The notes beneath the pieces are model-generated. The model was given only the letters and a program-made list of their open reading frames with translations, did no database searches and was not told where the DNA came from. From positions 1-64,000 of the forward strand of contig NZ_NOXU01000018.1 in NCBI RefSeq assembly GCF_002251795.1: a stretch of 64,000 nucleotides of DNA, read 5' to 3'. Of the stretch, positions 42,779 to 52,817 are shown piece after piece (position 1 is the first letter of the stretch; each line of letters starts with the position of its first letter). Position numbers and translations under genes: made by a program. This stretch comes from Niveispirillum lacus (GTDB lineage Bacteria > Pseudomonadota > Alphaproteobacteria > Azospirillales > Azospirillaceae).

Positions 42779-43594
42779 GCGGTGTCCATGCTGGGCTGAT
42801 GGCGGCCGGGTTTGAGATGGTGCTGCTGGAAACCCGGCTTGTGAAGGCGGCGCTGTCGGCGATGACGGTGAAGACAGACCAGACGGACGCCCGTGGGATT
42901 GCGCGCATGGTGCGGATGGGCTGGTACCGGCCGGTGCATTGCAAGACGGCCAGCGCGCAGGAGGTGCGGGCGTTGCTGGTTGCACGCAAGCTTTTGGTGA
43001 CCAAGCTCCTGGATCTGGAGTCCTGTATCGGCAGCATTCTGGGGGGCGGGCTGAAGACGGGTGCCGTGACCAAGCCCCGGTTCGAGGCCCGGGTCCGTGA
43101 ACTGATCGCTGGGCATCATCCTATGCTGGGGCAGGTGATGACGCCGATGCTGGCCGCGCGCGGCGCCATGCGGACGGAGCTTACCAAGCTACACCAGCAT
43201 CTGATGACGGTTCCCGGCGTCGGGCCGTTTGTGGCGTTGACCTTCCGCTCGGCGGTAGACAACCCGGCCGGGCTCGCCAATTCGAAGGCGGTAGGCGCAC
43301 ATTTCGGTCTCACACCGACTAAGTATCAGTCGGGTGAGACCGATGTGACTGAGCGGATCAGCAAGGTCGGCGACGACATGGTAAGCACGGCCTTCTTCGA
43401 GGCATCCAGCGCGATGCTGCGTCAGAATATGCGCTTCTCCAGCCTGAAGCGGCGGGCGATGGAGATTGCCAAGCGCCGGGGGGCTGAAGCGAGCGAAGGT
43501 GGCGCTAGCCAGAAAGCTCGCCACCGTCCTGCATCGCAGGTGGGGTGACGGTACGATCTTCCGCTGGGGCAAGGAGGCGGCGATGGCAGCCTAA
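42779..43594 (+). pseudogene. IS110/IS1111-family transposase remnant
   Basis: The N-terminal DEDD start is missing; the remnant opens near MAAGFEMVLLETRLVKAAL and continues with KTDQTDARGIARMVRMGWYRP and LMTVPGVGPFVALTFRSAV. Near 43480 a G run shifts the frame: one frame ends in a basic tail, the other continues [12 protein letters not shown] to [10 protein letters not shown] and stops at 43594. It begins right after the paaY stop. Confidence 0.85.
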
Positions 43595-43934
43595 AACGAA
43601 ACTGAGTTCGGGCGGGGGTGCTCCCGCCCTCATGAGGACCCGACGCCAGGACGCGGGAACCGGTGAACCCGCTTTCCGGGCAGTGCGACGATCAAGGTCG
43701 GAAGCACGCGTTTTAGATCGGCTCGCCGGTTCCTCTTTGACCCCATGATGTGGGGGCGTTGGTGCCGACCACGGACAGAAGCATGAACTCGGCGGCGTGA
43801 CGTTCGCTCAGGAGGCTTGACACCGAGAGGCCCCATGCAGAAGATCAGTGAGTGCTGGCGTTAGCACCCAAACTCCACAGCTGATCAAAGGGTTAGGGCT
43901 ACACCCGCCAGCTTGACGAATCTGCCGGGTTAGG
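43595..43934. other. Tail of the IS110/IS1111 remnant and intergenic sequence
   Basis: No gene. The stretch GGCGGCGTGACG...GGCTTGACACCGAGAGGCCCC (about 43790-43835) recurs in inverted orientation at 55297-55360, so it is the 3' non-coding end of the IS. CGGGCGGGGGTGCTCCCGCCC near 43610 can form a hairpin that could end transcription. Confidence 0.55.
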
Positions 43935-44237
43935 TCACTCCGCTTCCGTCACTACCAGAGTGACGATGTCGCGGGCGAAGCCCATCAGGTCCTTGCCCGC
44001 GGCCCGGTTCTCCGGCGATTTCATGGCCGCGTCGAAGCTGACCGCGTCGGCGTACTGCATCTCCACGATCATGAAGAAGGCGGGCTCACCGCCCATGGGC
44101 GAGGCCGTGACGCGGTTGACGATGGTACGCAGCAGGCCCGGCACCTTCTCCACCAGCGGCAGGTGGACCTCGTTGTAGTGCTTCAGGAAGGCCTCGACAT
44201 CGTCGGGCTTGCGGTAGAGTGCGATCAGCTTCTTCAT
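43935..44237 (-). CDS. EthD-family protein at the end of the paa operon
   Basis: 100 residues. MKKLIALYRKPDDVEAFLKHYNEVHLPLVEKVPGL is the EthD ferredoxin-like dimeric alpha-beta barrel start. Such proteins often accompany ring-cleaving pathways and may help handle unstable intermediates. It follows paaF by 14 bases on the same strand. Confidence 0.85.
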   Translation of the reverse strand: MKKLIALYRKPDDVEAFLKHYNEVHLPLVEKVPGLLRTIVNRVTASPMGGEPAFFMIVEMQYADAVSFDAAMKSPENRAAGKDLMGFARDIVTLVVTEAE

Positions 44238-44251
44238 GGGGCGTGCCTTTC

Positions 44252-45031
44252 CTATCGTCCCTGCCAGCGGGGGGTGCGTTTCTCCAGGAAGGCGGACACG
44301 CCCTCCTGCTTGTCGTCGGTTCCCAGCAGGGCCAGGAAGCGGCGGCGTTCATGCAGCAGATGGTCGCCATGGGTCAGGTCGAAGGCGGTCCGCACGCTGG
44401 CCTTGGCCGCTTGCAACGCTACAGGCGCGCGGCCGGCGATGGTGCGGGCCAGGTCCAGGGCGCGATCCAGTGCCTGGCCGGCCGGCACGCCTTCGCCCAC
44501 CAGCCCGGCGGCGACGGCGCGGTCCGTGTCGATCATCTCTCCCGTCAGCACCATGCGCATGGCGAGATTGCGGCCCACCAGCCGGGGCAGGGTGGCGGTG
44601 CCGCCGGCCCCGGGCATGATGCCCAGGCTGCTTTCCGGCTGTCCGAACTGCGCGCCCTCTCCGGCCACTGACAGGTCGCAGCACATCAGCAACTCGCAGC
44701 CTGCCCCCAGGCACCACCCCTCCACCGCGGCGATCAGCGGCTTGGGAAAGTCGCGGATGCGCTCCCAGGCGGCCTGACGCGGCCCGTGCGGCGGGTCGTC
44801 GGGGCCCGACGACGCCAGTTCGCGGATGTCGGCACCGGCCGCGAAGACCTTGGCGTCGCCGGTGATGACCACGGCGCGGATATCGGGATCGGCGGCGGCG
44901 GCATCCAGGGCTTTGGCCAGGGCGGTCAGCAGCGGCGTGGCCAGGGCGTTGCGCCGGTCGGGCCGGTTCAGGCGCAGCAGGCGCACGCCGTCGGACGGCG
45001 TCTCGACCAACAGGTCGGGCTTAGGCGTCAT
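44252..45031 (-). CDS. paaF: Enoyl-CoA hydratase, probable 2,3-dehydroadipyl-CoA hydratase PaaF
   Basis: 259 residues from ATG 45031. Crotonase-fold landmarks: oxyanion-hole segments KVFAAGADIREL and EGWCLGAGCELLMCCDL, catalytic Glu region GQPESSLGIMPGAGGT, C-terminal FLEKRTPRW. The FAAGADI motif and the position after paaE favour PaaF, hydrating 2,3-dehydroadipyl-CoA, with the PaaG-like paralogue at 52003. It overlaps paaE by 11 bases. Confidence 0.85.
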   Translation of the reverse strand: MTPKPDLLVETPSDGVRLLRLNRPDRRNALATPLLTALAKALDAAAADPDIRAVVITGDAKVFAAGADIRELASSGPDDPPHGPRQAAWERIRDFPKPLIAAVEGWCLGAGCELLMCCDLSVAGEGAQFGQPESSLGIMPGAGGTATLPRLVGRNLAMRMVLTGEMIDTDRAVAAGLVGEGVPAGQALDRALDLARTIAGRAPVALQAAKASVRTAFDLTHGDHLLHERRRFLALLGTDDKQEGVSAFLEKRTPRWQGR

Positions 45032-46097
45032 AATCGACCACCACATCCGCCCCTACCGGTACCGACTGGCAGGTCAGGATGTAGCCGGCCTCGACCTCCG
45101 CCGCGGTCAGCCCGTAATTGGCCCCCATCTCCACCTTGCCGCTGACCAGCTTGCCCCGACAGGTGGCGCAGACGCCGGCCTTGCAGGCATAGGGGGCGGG
45201 CACGCCGGCGGCGCGGGCATTCTCCAGGATATTGCCCAGGGCGGGGTCGAAGCTGATGGAACGGCGGCGCCCGTCCAGGACCAGCGTCACCTTGGCGCCC
45301 GCCGCTTCCGCTGCGCGGGCGGCCGTGGCGGCGGCCTGGGCCGCGTCGGGCCGGTCGGCCGTGAAGCGTTCCAGCAGCACCTTGTCGCGCGCCACGCCGC
45401 GTTCCAGCAGGCTCTGCTCCACCGCATCCATCATCGGGCCGGGGCCGCAGACGAAGAAGGCGGCGATGTCGGCGACGGACACAACCCTTTCCAGCAGCTC
45501 CGCGCATTTCGCCCGGTCCAGTCGGCCATTGAACAGCTCCACCTCCTCTTCCTCATCCTCCAGGAAATGCAGGATGGAGAGCCGGTCGATGAACCGGTCC
45601 TTCAGCCCCGCCAGTTCCTCCAGGAAGATGATGGAGGCGGTGTCGCGGTTGCCGTAAAGCAGGGTGAAACGGCTTTTCGGCTCGGCTAGCAGCGCCGATT
45701 TTAAGAGCGACAGGACGGGGGTGATGCCCGATCCGCCGGCGAAGCCGACATAACGGTTGGCGGCTTGCGGATCGAAGGCCCAGGTGAAGGCGCCATGCGG
45801 GGGCATCACCTCCATCACCATGCCGGGCTTCAGCGCTTCATTGGCAAAGCCGGAGAACAGGCCGCCGGCCACGCGCTTGATGGCGACGCGCAGCTCCCCT
45901 TCCTGTGGGGCGACGCAGACGGAATAGTTGCGGCGCACATCCTGGCCCTCCAGGTCGGCCCGCAGGGTCAGGTGCTGGCCCGGCCTGAAGGTAAAAAGGG
46001 GCTTCAGCGCGTCGGGCACGTCGAAGCGGATGGAGACGGCGTCGGCGGTTTCCCGCCTGACTTCCGCGATGGTGAGGGGATGGAAGCCGGTGGACAT
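45021..46097 (-). CDS. paaE: PaaE, reductase of the phenylacetyl-CoA epoxidase
   Basis: 358 residues from MSTGFHPLTIAEV. FAD domain (RRNYSVCVAP), NAD(P) domain (GFAGGSGITPVLSLLKSAL, FFVCGPGPMMDAVEQSL), and a C-terminal plant-type ferredoxin domain with the 2Fe-2S cysteines CKAGVCATCRGK and a later LTCQSV. It passes electrons from NADPH to the PaaA diiron centre. Confidence 0.96.
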   Translation of the reverse strand: MSTGFHPLTIAEVRRETADAVSIRFDVPDALKPLFTFRPGQHLTLRADLEGQDVRRNYSVCVAPQEGELRVAIKRVAGGLFSGFANEALKPGMVMEVMPPHGAFTWAFDPQAANRYVGFAGGSGITPVLSLLKSALLAEPKSRFTLLYGNRDTASIIFLEELAGLKDRFIDRLSILHFLEDEEEEVELFNGRLDRAKCAELLERVVSVADIAAFFVCGPGPMMDAVEQSLLERGVARDKVLLERFTADRPDAAQAAATAARAAEAAGAKVTLVLDGRRRSISFDPALGNILENARAAGVPAPYACKAGVCATCRGKLVSGKVEMGANYGLTAAEVEAGYILTCQSVPVGADVVVDYDA

Positions 46098-46116
46098 GGG
46101 GCCTCTCGATATCGGC

Positions 46117-46596
46117 TCAATGGCATTTGAAACGGTCGAACGGTTCCAGGCAGTCCTGACAGCGCCACAGCGCCTTGCAGGGGGTGGAACCGAAGCGGCT
46201 GACTTCCGTGGTGCGGGTGGAGCCGCAGCGGGGACAGGGCGTGGGCAGCTCGGCACCGCGCAGGCGGGTCGCGGCTGCACCGGGTGGCGGCGGGGCGATG
46301 CCATAGGCGCGCAGCTTTTCCCGTCCCGCCTCGCTGATCCAGTCGGTGGTCCAGGGGGGGGACAGCACCGTCTCGACATCCAGATGGCCCAGCCCATGAG
46401 CGGCCAGCGTCCGCCGCACCGCCATCTCAATGGCCAGGGTGGCGGGGCAGCCCGTGTAGGTGGGGGTCAGCAGCACGGCGGACCTGTCCGCATCCACCCC
46501 GCGCACGATGCCCAGGTCGACGATGGAGACGGCCGGGATTTCCGGGTCGGGCACCGTGGCCAGCACTTCCATCACGCGGGCGGCATCAATGGCCAT
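46117..46596 (-). CDS. paaD: PaaD, maturation factor of the phenylacetyl-CoA epoxidase
   Basis: 159 residues from MAIDAARVMEVL. N-terminal MIP18/DUF59 domain (VPDPEIPAVSIVDLGIVRGV, PTYTGCPATLAIE) and a C-terminal zinc ribbon-like region (CPRCGSTRTTEVSRFGSTPCKALWRCQDC). PaaD is thought to help iron-sulfur or diiron assembly of the complex. It starts 4 bases after the paaC stop. Confidence 0.94.
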   Translation of the reverse strand: MAIDAARVMEVLATVPDPEIPAVSIVDLGIVRGVDADRSAVLLTPTYTGCPATLAIEMAVRRTLAAHGLGHLDVETVLSPPWTTDWISEAGREKLRAYGIAPPPPGAAATRLRGAELPTPCPRCGSTRTTEVSRFGSTPCKALWRCQDCLEPFDRFKCH

Positions 46597-46600
46597 GGCG

Positions 46601-47356
46601 TCACCAGCTGGCGTTGGGGTAGGTGCGCTGGAGATACTGCATGGGGGCCAGCAGATGGCCCAGATGCTCGCTGTGATGGCCCTTGCGTCCGCCCAGGACA
46701 GGGCGATGCGACGGCAGCGGAGGCAGTGTCGCCTTTGCCAGGGTGCGGGCGATGATGGCGTCGAAGGCGAGGCGCAGCGCCGCCTTGTCGACGGCCAGAC
46801 CACGGGCCGACAGGCCGGTCTCGATGGCGTCCATCGCGAACAGTTCGTCCACGAAGCGGGCCATCCATTCCAGCCCCTCGACCATGCGCTGCCGGCTCTC
46901 CTGGGTCCCGTCGCCCAGGCGCACCACCCAGCCGGCGGCCAGGTCGGCATGATAGGCGACCTCCTTCACCGCCTTAGCGGCGATGGCGGCCAGCTGTGCA
47001 TCCGGGGACGCGGCCAGCTTGTCGAACAGCAGGCGCTGGTATGTCGAAAACAGGAACTGCCGGGCGATGGTCTGGGCGAAATCGCCATTGGGCTGCTCGA
47101 CCAGCAGGCAGTTGCGGAAATCCAGCGCGTCGCGGTGGAAGGCGAGCCGGTCGGCGTCGCGGCCTTCCCCCTCCATCGTGCCGGCATGGCCCAGCAGGTA
47201 TGTCGCCTGCCCGATCAGGTCCAGCGAGACATTGGCCAGCGACAGGTCGATCTCCAGCGTCGGCGCGTGCCCGCACCATTCGCCCAGGCGCTGGCCCAGC
47301 ACCAGGCTGTCATCGCCCAGGCGCAGGAGATAGTCGAAATAGGCGCGATCGGACAT
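46601..47356 (-). CDS. paaC: PaaC, structural subunit of the phenylacetyl-CoA epoxidase
   Basis: 251 residues. LLRLGDDSLVLGQRLGEWCGHAPTLEIDLSLANVSLDLIGQA is the ferritin-like PaaC start; some diiron ligands of PaaA are absent, as known for this subunit. It forms the structural core of the complex with PaaA. Confidence 0.95.
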   Translation of the reverse strand: MSDRAYFDYLLRLGDDSLVLGQRLGEWCGHAPTLEIDLSLANVSLDLIGQATYLLGHAGTMEGEGRDADRLAFHRDALDFRNCLLVEQPNGDFAQTIARQFLFSTYQRLLFDKLAASPDAQLAAIAAKAVKEVAYHADLAAGWVVRLGDGTQESRQRMVEGLEWMARFVDELFAMDAIETGLSARGLAVDKAALRLAFDAIIARTLAKATLPPLPSHRPVLGGRKGHHSEHLGHLLAPMQYLQRTYPNASW

Positions 47357-47366
47357 GGGGCGGCCC

Positions 47367-47651
47367 TCAGATATGCTTGATGTGCTCGGGCACGTGATAG
47401 AAGGTCGGATGCCGGTAGACCTTGTCGGCCGCCGGCTCGAACAGCGGGCCGGACTGGGCCGGGTCAGACGCGGTGATGGCGGCCGAGGGCACGACCCACA
47501 GGCTCACCCCCTCCATGCGTCTTGTATAGGTGTCGCGGGCATGGCGCAGGGCCATGTCCGGATCGGCGCCATGGACGGAGCCGACATGCCGGTGCGACAG
47601 GCCATTCTTCGACCGGATGAACACTTCCCACAGGGGCCAGTGCTGGGACAT
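47367..47651 (-). CDS. paaB: PaaB, small subunit of the phenylacetyl-CoA epoxidase
   Basis: 94 residues. WPLWEVFIRSKNGLSHRHVGSVHGADPDMALRHARDTYTRR is the family signature. PaaB bridges PaaAC trimers in the complex. It ends 10 bases before paaC. Confidence 0.96.
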   Translation of the reverse strand: MSQHWPLWEVFIRSKNGLSHRHVGSVHGADPDMALRHARDTYTRRMEGVSLWVVPSAAITASDPAQSGPLFEPAADKVYRHPTFYHVPEHIKHI

Positions 47652-47731
47652 GGTTTGATCCTTTTTGCTGTTCCCTCAAGCGCCGGGCCGGCAGTCGCCG
47701 GCCTGCGCCGGTCATGGACAATGACTGGCGG

Positions 47732-48712
<981 letters not shown>

Positions 48713-48744
48713 GGGGGCCTCTCGCTGTTCGTGGGGGTAGAATA

Positions 48745-48770
48745 TAATAGACCGACCAGACGGTCAATTA
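48745..48770 (-). promoter_or_regulatory. Candidate PaaR operator upstream of paaA
   Basis: TAAT-A-GACCG-N6-CGGTC-A-ATTA is an almost perfect dyad of 26 bases between the paaJ stop and the paaA start. AT-rich flanks on a GC-rich background mark a promoter. A similar GACC/GGTC dyad lies between paaH and paaG. Confidence 0.65.
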
Positions 48771-48815
48771 ATTATGTGCAGCTTTCGGGGACTTTCTGGT
48801 GCGGCAAGGCCTTGA

Positions 48816-50024
48816 TCACACCCGTTCCAGCGCCAGCGCGATACCCTGGCCCAAGCCGATGCACATGGTGCACAGCGCCCGCCGTGCACCCCGGCGCTGC
48901 AATTCCTCCGTCGCCGTGATCACCAGCCGCGCGCCGGACATGCCCAGCGGATGGCCCAGCGCGATGGCGCCACCATTGGGGTTCATATGCTCGGCATTGT
49001 CGGGCAGGCCCAGCTGGCGCAGCACGGCCAGGCCCTGGGCGGCGAAGGCTTCGTTCAGCTCAACCACGTCGATATCACCGATGGACAGGCCCAGCCGGTC
49101 CAGCAGTGCTGTGGTGGCCGGCGCAGGCCCGATGCCCATGATGCGCGGCGGCACGCCGGCTGTGGCCATGCCCAGCACGCGGGCGCGCGGAACGAGGCCG
49201 TAGCGCTCCACGGCAGCGGCCGAGGCTACGATCAGGGCCGCAGCACCATCATTGACGCCCGACGCGTTGCCGGCCGTCACCGTGCCGCCTGGCCGGACGA
49301 TGGGCTTCAGCCCGGCCAACGCCTCCAGGCTGGTGGCACGGGGGTGCTCGTCCTGATCGACGACCAGCGGGGCGCCCTTGCGCTGCGGGATGGTGACGGG
49401 CGTGATCTCCGCGCCCAGGCGGCCATTGGCCTGGGCGACGGCGGCGCGGGCCTGGCTGCGGACGGCGAACGCATCCTGGTCGGTGCGGGAGATGGCGAAA
49501 TCGTTGGCCACGTTCTCCGCCGTCTCAGGCATGCTGTCGGTGCCGAATTCCTTGTGCATCAGCGGGTTGACGAAGCGCCAGCCGATGGTGGTGTCGAAGA
49601 TCCGCGCCTCGCGGGAAAAGGCGCTGTCGGCCTTGCCCTGGACGAAGGGTGCGCGGCTCATGCTCTCCACACCGCCGGCCAGGATCAGGTCGGCCTCGCC
49701 TGCCCTGATGGCGCGGGCGGCGATGCCCACGGCATCCAGGCCGGACCCGCAGAGCCGGTTGACGGTGGTGCCCGGCGCTTCCGCGCCCAATCCGGCCAGC
49801 AGTGCCGCCATGCGGGCCACGTTGCGGTTATCCTCCCCGGCCTGATTGGCGCAGCCCAGGATCACATCATCGAAGCGGGCTCCGGCCAGGGCAGGGGACC
49901 GCGCCAGCAGCGCCTTGATGGGGATGGCGGCCAGATCGTCAGGGCGGACGGGGGCCAGTACCCCGGCATAGCGGCCGATGGGCGTGCGCAGCCCATCACA
50001 GATGAAGGCGTCGGCCATATTCAT
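48816..50024 (-). CDS. paaJ: PaaJ, 3-oxoadipyl-CoA / 3-oxo-5,6-dehydrosuberyl-CoA thiolase
   Basis: 402 residues from the ATG after AGAGGAA. Thiolase residues: nucleophile Cys in [14 protein letters not shown] (about 90), [16 protein letters not shown] with the catalytic His, and [10 protein letters not shown] with the second Cys. It releases acetyl-CoA twice in the pathway. Its start overlaps the paaI stop (ATGA). Confidence 0.93.
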   Translation of the reverse strand: MNMADAFICDGLRTPIGRYAGVLAPVRPDDLAAIPIKALLARSPALAGARFDDVILGCANQAGEDNRNVARMAALLAGLGAEAPGTTVNRLCGSGLDAVGIAARAIRAGEADLILAGGVESMSRAPFVQGKADSAFSREARIFDTTIGWRFVNPLMHKEFGTDSMPETAENVANDFAISRTDQDAFAVRSQARAAVAQANGRLGAEITPVTIPQRKGAPLVVDQDEHPRATSLEALAGLKPIVRPGGTVTAGNASGVNDGAAALIVASAAAVERYGLVPRARVLGMATAGVPPRIMGIGPAPATTALLDRLGLSIGDIDVVELNEAFAAQGLAVLRQLGLPDNAEHMNPNGGAIALGHPLGMSGARLVITATEELQRRGARRALCTMCIGLGQGIALALERV

Positions 50025-50446
50025 GCTTCCTCTTGGATGACGGGGCCGCCGATGGTGCGCGACAGGCCCTGGAATTCCGCGATGACGCGCCCGTCCCGGG
50101 TATGGACGCTGACGTTGTAGACGCCGCTGCGCCCGGCCACGGCCGCCTCCCGCGCTTCGGCCACCAGCACGTCTTTGCCATAGGCCGGGGCCAGATAGGC
50201 GATGGAGGCCTGGGCGCCCACGGCGGCCTGATTGCGGCTGTTGCAGGCATAGGCGAAGGCCGTGTCGGCCAGGGCGAAGATCATGCCGCCATGGGCCATG
50301 CCATGGCCGTTCAGCATGTCGGGCCGCAGCGCCATGGACAGCCTTGAATAGCCTTCGCCCGCCTCCTCAATCCGGATGCCCCAGGCGGGCCCGGTGCCCT
50401 CGCGCGACAGCATGGTTTCGGCGATCTGGCGGGTACGGTCACTCAT
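50021..50446 (-). CDS. paaI: PaaI, hydroxyphenylacetyl-CoA thioesterase
   Basis: 141 residues. Hotdog fold with [25 protein letters not shown], which carries the catalytic Asp/Asn region of PaaI thioesterases. It rescues coenzyme A from dead-end intermediates. It overlaps paaH by 8 bases and paaJ by 4, so three leftward genes are coupled. Confidence 0.94.
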   Translation of the reverse strand: MSDRTRQIAETMLSREGTGPAWGIRIEEAGEGYSRLSMALRPDMLNGHGMAHGGMIFALADTAFAYACNSRNQAAVGAQASIAYLAPAYGKDVLVAEAREAAVAGRSGVYNVSVHTRDGRVIAEFQGLSRTIGGPVIQEEA

Positions 50447-51902
50447 GGGGCAATCCTTCGCTGGGCAGGTACATGTCGTCGCCAGTGGCCGCCGCCAGAT
50501 TGGCGAGCACTTGGCGGACCCACGCGGGGCCGGCCTGATCGACCCAGGCCAGCGGCCCCTGCGGATGGTTGGCGCCGTGGATCATGGCGGCGTCGATGCC
50601 GGCATGATCAGCAACCCGGTCATGGGCGGCATCGGCTGCACAATTGGCCAGTTGCGCCAAGGTGCGCAGGACCAGCCCGCCGGGCCGGTCGGGCAGCACC
50701 AGCGCGTCCTTGCCCAGGGCCTGAGCGAAACCGGCAAAGGCGGTGCGGGCCGCAAAGTCTTGCGGGTCAGCCAGACTGGCGACCAGGGCCGAGGCACTGG
50801 CGAAATCGCGTGCCGTGTCCAGCATGATGCGCGTTCGACCATCCTCGGCGGCCAAGGCGGCGGCCGTGCGACCGTCACCTAGACGCAGCAAGACGCCATC
50901 GATCAGGATGGTATCGGCGGGCAGTGCAACGTCATCCGCAGCCTCCAACTCGGCGGCACGCAGCGCCGCCAGACCCTCGCCGAAGCACAAAAGGCCAGGA
51001 CGGGGGGCGGTTGGTTCCAGGGCAATGATGGGCTTCGTCCCCGCCATGAACACACCACTGCCGGTTTTGCGGCCCAGGTTCCCGGCATTGACCAACGCCT
51101 TCTGTACGTCCTGTGGGCGGAAGCGGGTCTTGCCAGCATAGGCGCTGTAAACCGAGCTGGCGACGGCATAATTGACGTCATGGCCGATCAGGTCCGCCAG
51201 TTCCAACGGCCCCATGCGGAAACCGCCCGCCGCCTTTAGTGCATGGTCGATGCTGGCCGCATCCAGCTCCTCACCCAGGGCCAGGAACCCCTCCGCATAA
51301 TAGGGACGGGCCACCCGGTTGACGATGAAGCCAGGCACGTCGGCGGCCTGCACGGGCACCTTGCCCCACCGGCGCATCAGGTCGACGAGGATCGGGCCCA
51401 GCCCAGTCGCGTTGTCGCGTATGGTCACCACCTCCACCAGTTTCATCACCGGGGCGGGGTTGAAGAAATGCAGGCCGACGAACCGCTCCGGCCGCTCCAG
51501 ACTAATAGCTAGGCTGGAGATCGGCAGCGAGGAGGTGTTTGAGGCGATGACGGCCTCGGCTCCGAGCACCTTCTCCAGCCGCGCGAATAGGGCCGCCTTG
51601 GGTGCTGTCTGCTCCACGATCGCCTCCACCACCAGGACGCAGGGGGCAAGGTCGGCGATATCCTCGCTTAGGGTCAGGCGGGCGCGGATGGCCCCGGCTG
51701 CCGCCTCCGTCAATGTGCCGCGCCTCACCTGGCCGGCCAGCGAGGCATCGATGATGCCGCGCCCCCTCTCCAGCGCCGAAGCACCGACGTCAAGCAGCAC
51801 CACACGGTGGCCGGCGGCCGCCGCGACCTCTGCGATGCCGGCACCCATGGCACCCGCACCGACGACGCCCACGGGCGTCCCTGTTTCCAGAATGGTTCGC
51901 AT
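50439..51902 (-). CDS. paaH: PaaH, 3-hydroxyadipyl-CoA dehydrogenase
   Basis: 487 residues. NAD-binding GVVGAGAMGAGIAEVAAAAGH at about 12-32, catalytic segment ERFVGLHFFNPAPVMKLVEVV and IVNRVARPYY. The long form with a duplicated C-terminal dehydrogenase domain is typical of PaaH/PaaC-type enzymes (FRMGPLELADLIGHDVN). It oxidises 3-hydroxyadipyl-CoA to the thiolase substrate. It is divergent from paaG. Confidence 0.94.
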   Translation of the reverse strand: MRTILETGTPVGVVGAGAMGAGIAEVAAAAGHRVVLLDVGASALERGRGIIDASLAGQVRRGTLTEAAAGAIRARLTLSEDIADLAPCVLVVEAIVEQTAPKAALFARLEKVLGAEAVIASNTSSLPISSLAISLERPERFVGLHFFNPAPVMKLVEVVTIRDNATGLGPILVDLMRRWGKVPVQAADVPGFIVNRVARPYYAEGFLALGEELDAASIDHALKAAGGFRMGPLELADLIGHDVNYAVASSVYSAYAGKTRFRPQDVQKALVNAGNLGRKTGSGVFMAGTKPIIALEPTAPRPGLLCFGEGLAALRAAELEAADDVALPADTILIDGVLLRLGDGRTAAALAAEDGRTRIMLDTARDFASASALVASLADPQDFAARTAFAGFAQALGKDALVLPDRPGGLVLRTLAQLANCAADAAHDRVADHAGIDAAMIHGANHPQGPLAWVDQAGPAWVRQVLANLAAATGDDMYLPSEGLPHE

Positions 51903-51940
51903 GACTGACAGCTAAACCTCCGAATTAAGGGCTTGTCAAT

Positions 51941-51964
51941 AATAGATTGACCGGTCATTCTATT
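51941..51964. promoter_or_regulatory. Candidate PaaR operator between paaH and paaG
   Basis: AATAGATTGACCGGTCATTCTATT is a near-perfect 24-base dyad centred on GACC-GGTC, in the 100-base divergent promoter region. One TetR-type repressor bound here could control both directions. Confidence 0.7.
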
Positions 51965-52002
51965 AAACACGGCAGGAACGGCCTGCCGCTCGGGGAAGAT
52001 GC

Positions 52003-52797
52003 ATGCCCATGTTCGAGACCATCCTGTTCAATATCAATGCCGGCGTAGCGCGGCTGACGCTGAACCGTCCTGACCGGCTGAACAGCTTCACGGTGCGGAT
52101 GCATGCGGAAGTGGCGGCGGCTTTGGATGAGGTGGAGAAGCCGGGTGCCGCCCGCGTCCTGGTGCTGACGGGTGCCGGGCGCGGCTTCTGCGCCGGCCAG
52201 GATCTGTCCGACCGGGCCGTGTCACCGGGTGGCGATGGGGTTGATCTGGGCCTGTCGCTGGAGAACCGCTATAACCCGCTGATCCGCCGCCTGTCGGCCC
52301 TGCCCCTACCGGTGATCTGCGCCGTCAATGGCGTGGCAGCGGGGGCAGGGGCCAATATCTCGCTCGCCTGCGACCTCGTCATCGCGGCGCGGTCGGCCAA
52401 GTTCATCCAGCCCTTCGCCAATATCGGCCTGGTGCCCGACAGCGGCGGCACCTGGACCCTGCCGCGTCATGTTGGCCAGGCCCGCGCCTTGGGTTTGGCG
52501 CTGACCGGCACGCCGCTGCCCGCCGAACAGGCCAAGGAATGGGGCCTGATCTGGGACGTGGCGGATGATACGGAGTTGGCCGCCACCGTCGATGCGCTGG
52601 CCGCCCGCCTAGCCCAGGCGCCGACGCAAGGTCTGGCCCGCATCAAGCAGGCCATCCGCGCCGGCTGGTCCGTGCCACTGGACCAGCAGCTCGACGTGGA
52701 GCGTGACCATCAGCGTGCGCTAGGCCACACCGACGATTACCGGGAGGGCGTGGCCGCCTTCCTGGAAAAGCGCCAGCCGCGCTTCACGGGACAATAA
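52003..52797 (+). CDS. paaG: PaaG, ring-1,2-epoxyphenylacetyl-CoA isomerase
   Basis: 264 residues. Crotonase fold with LTGAGRGFCAGQDLSDR and VNGVAAGAGANISLACDLVIAA, and the ENRYNPLIRRL segment typical of PaaG. It opens the epoxide to the seven-membered oxepin-CoA. It is 20 bases before paaZ in the same direction. Confidence 0.92.
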   Translation: MPMFETILFNINAGVARLTLNRPDRLNSFTVRMHAEVAAALDEVEKPGAARVLVLTGAGRGFCAGQDLSDRAVSPGGDGVDLGLSLENRYNPLIRRLSALPLPVICAVNGVAAGAGANISLACDLVIAARSAKFIQPFANIGLVPDSGGTWTLPRHVGQARALGLALTGTPLPAEQAKEWGLIWDVADDTELAATVDALAARLAQAPTQGLARIKQAIRAGWSVPLDQQLDVERDHQRALGHTDDYREGVAAFLEKRQPRFTGQ

Positions 52798-52817
52798 GTT
52801 TTTCGGGAGCACATGAC

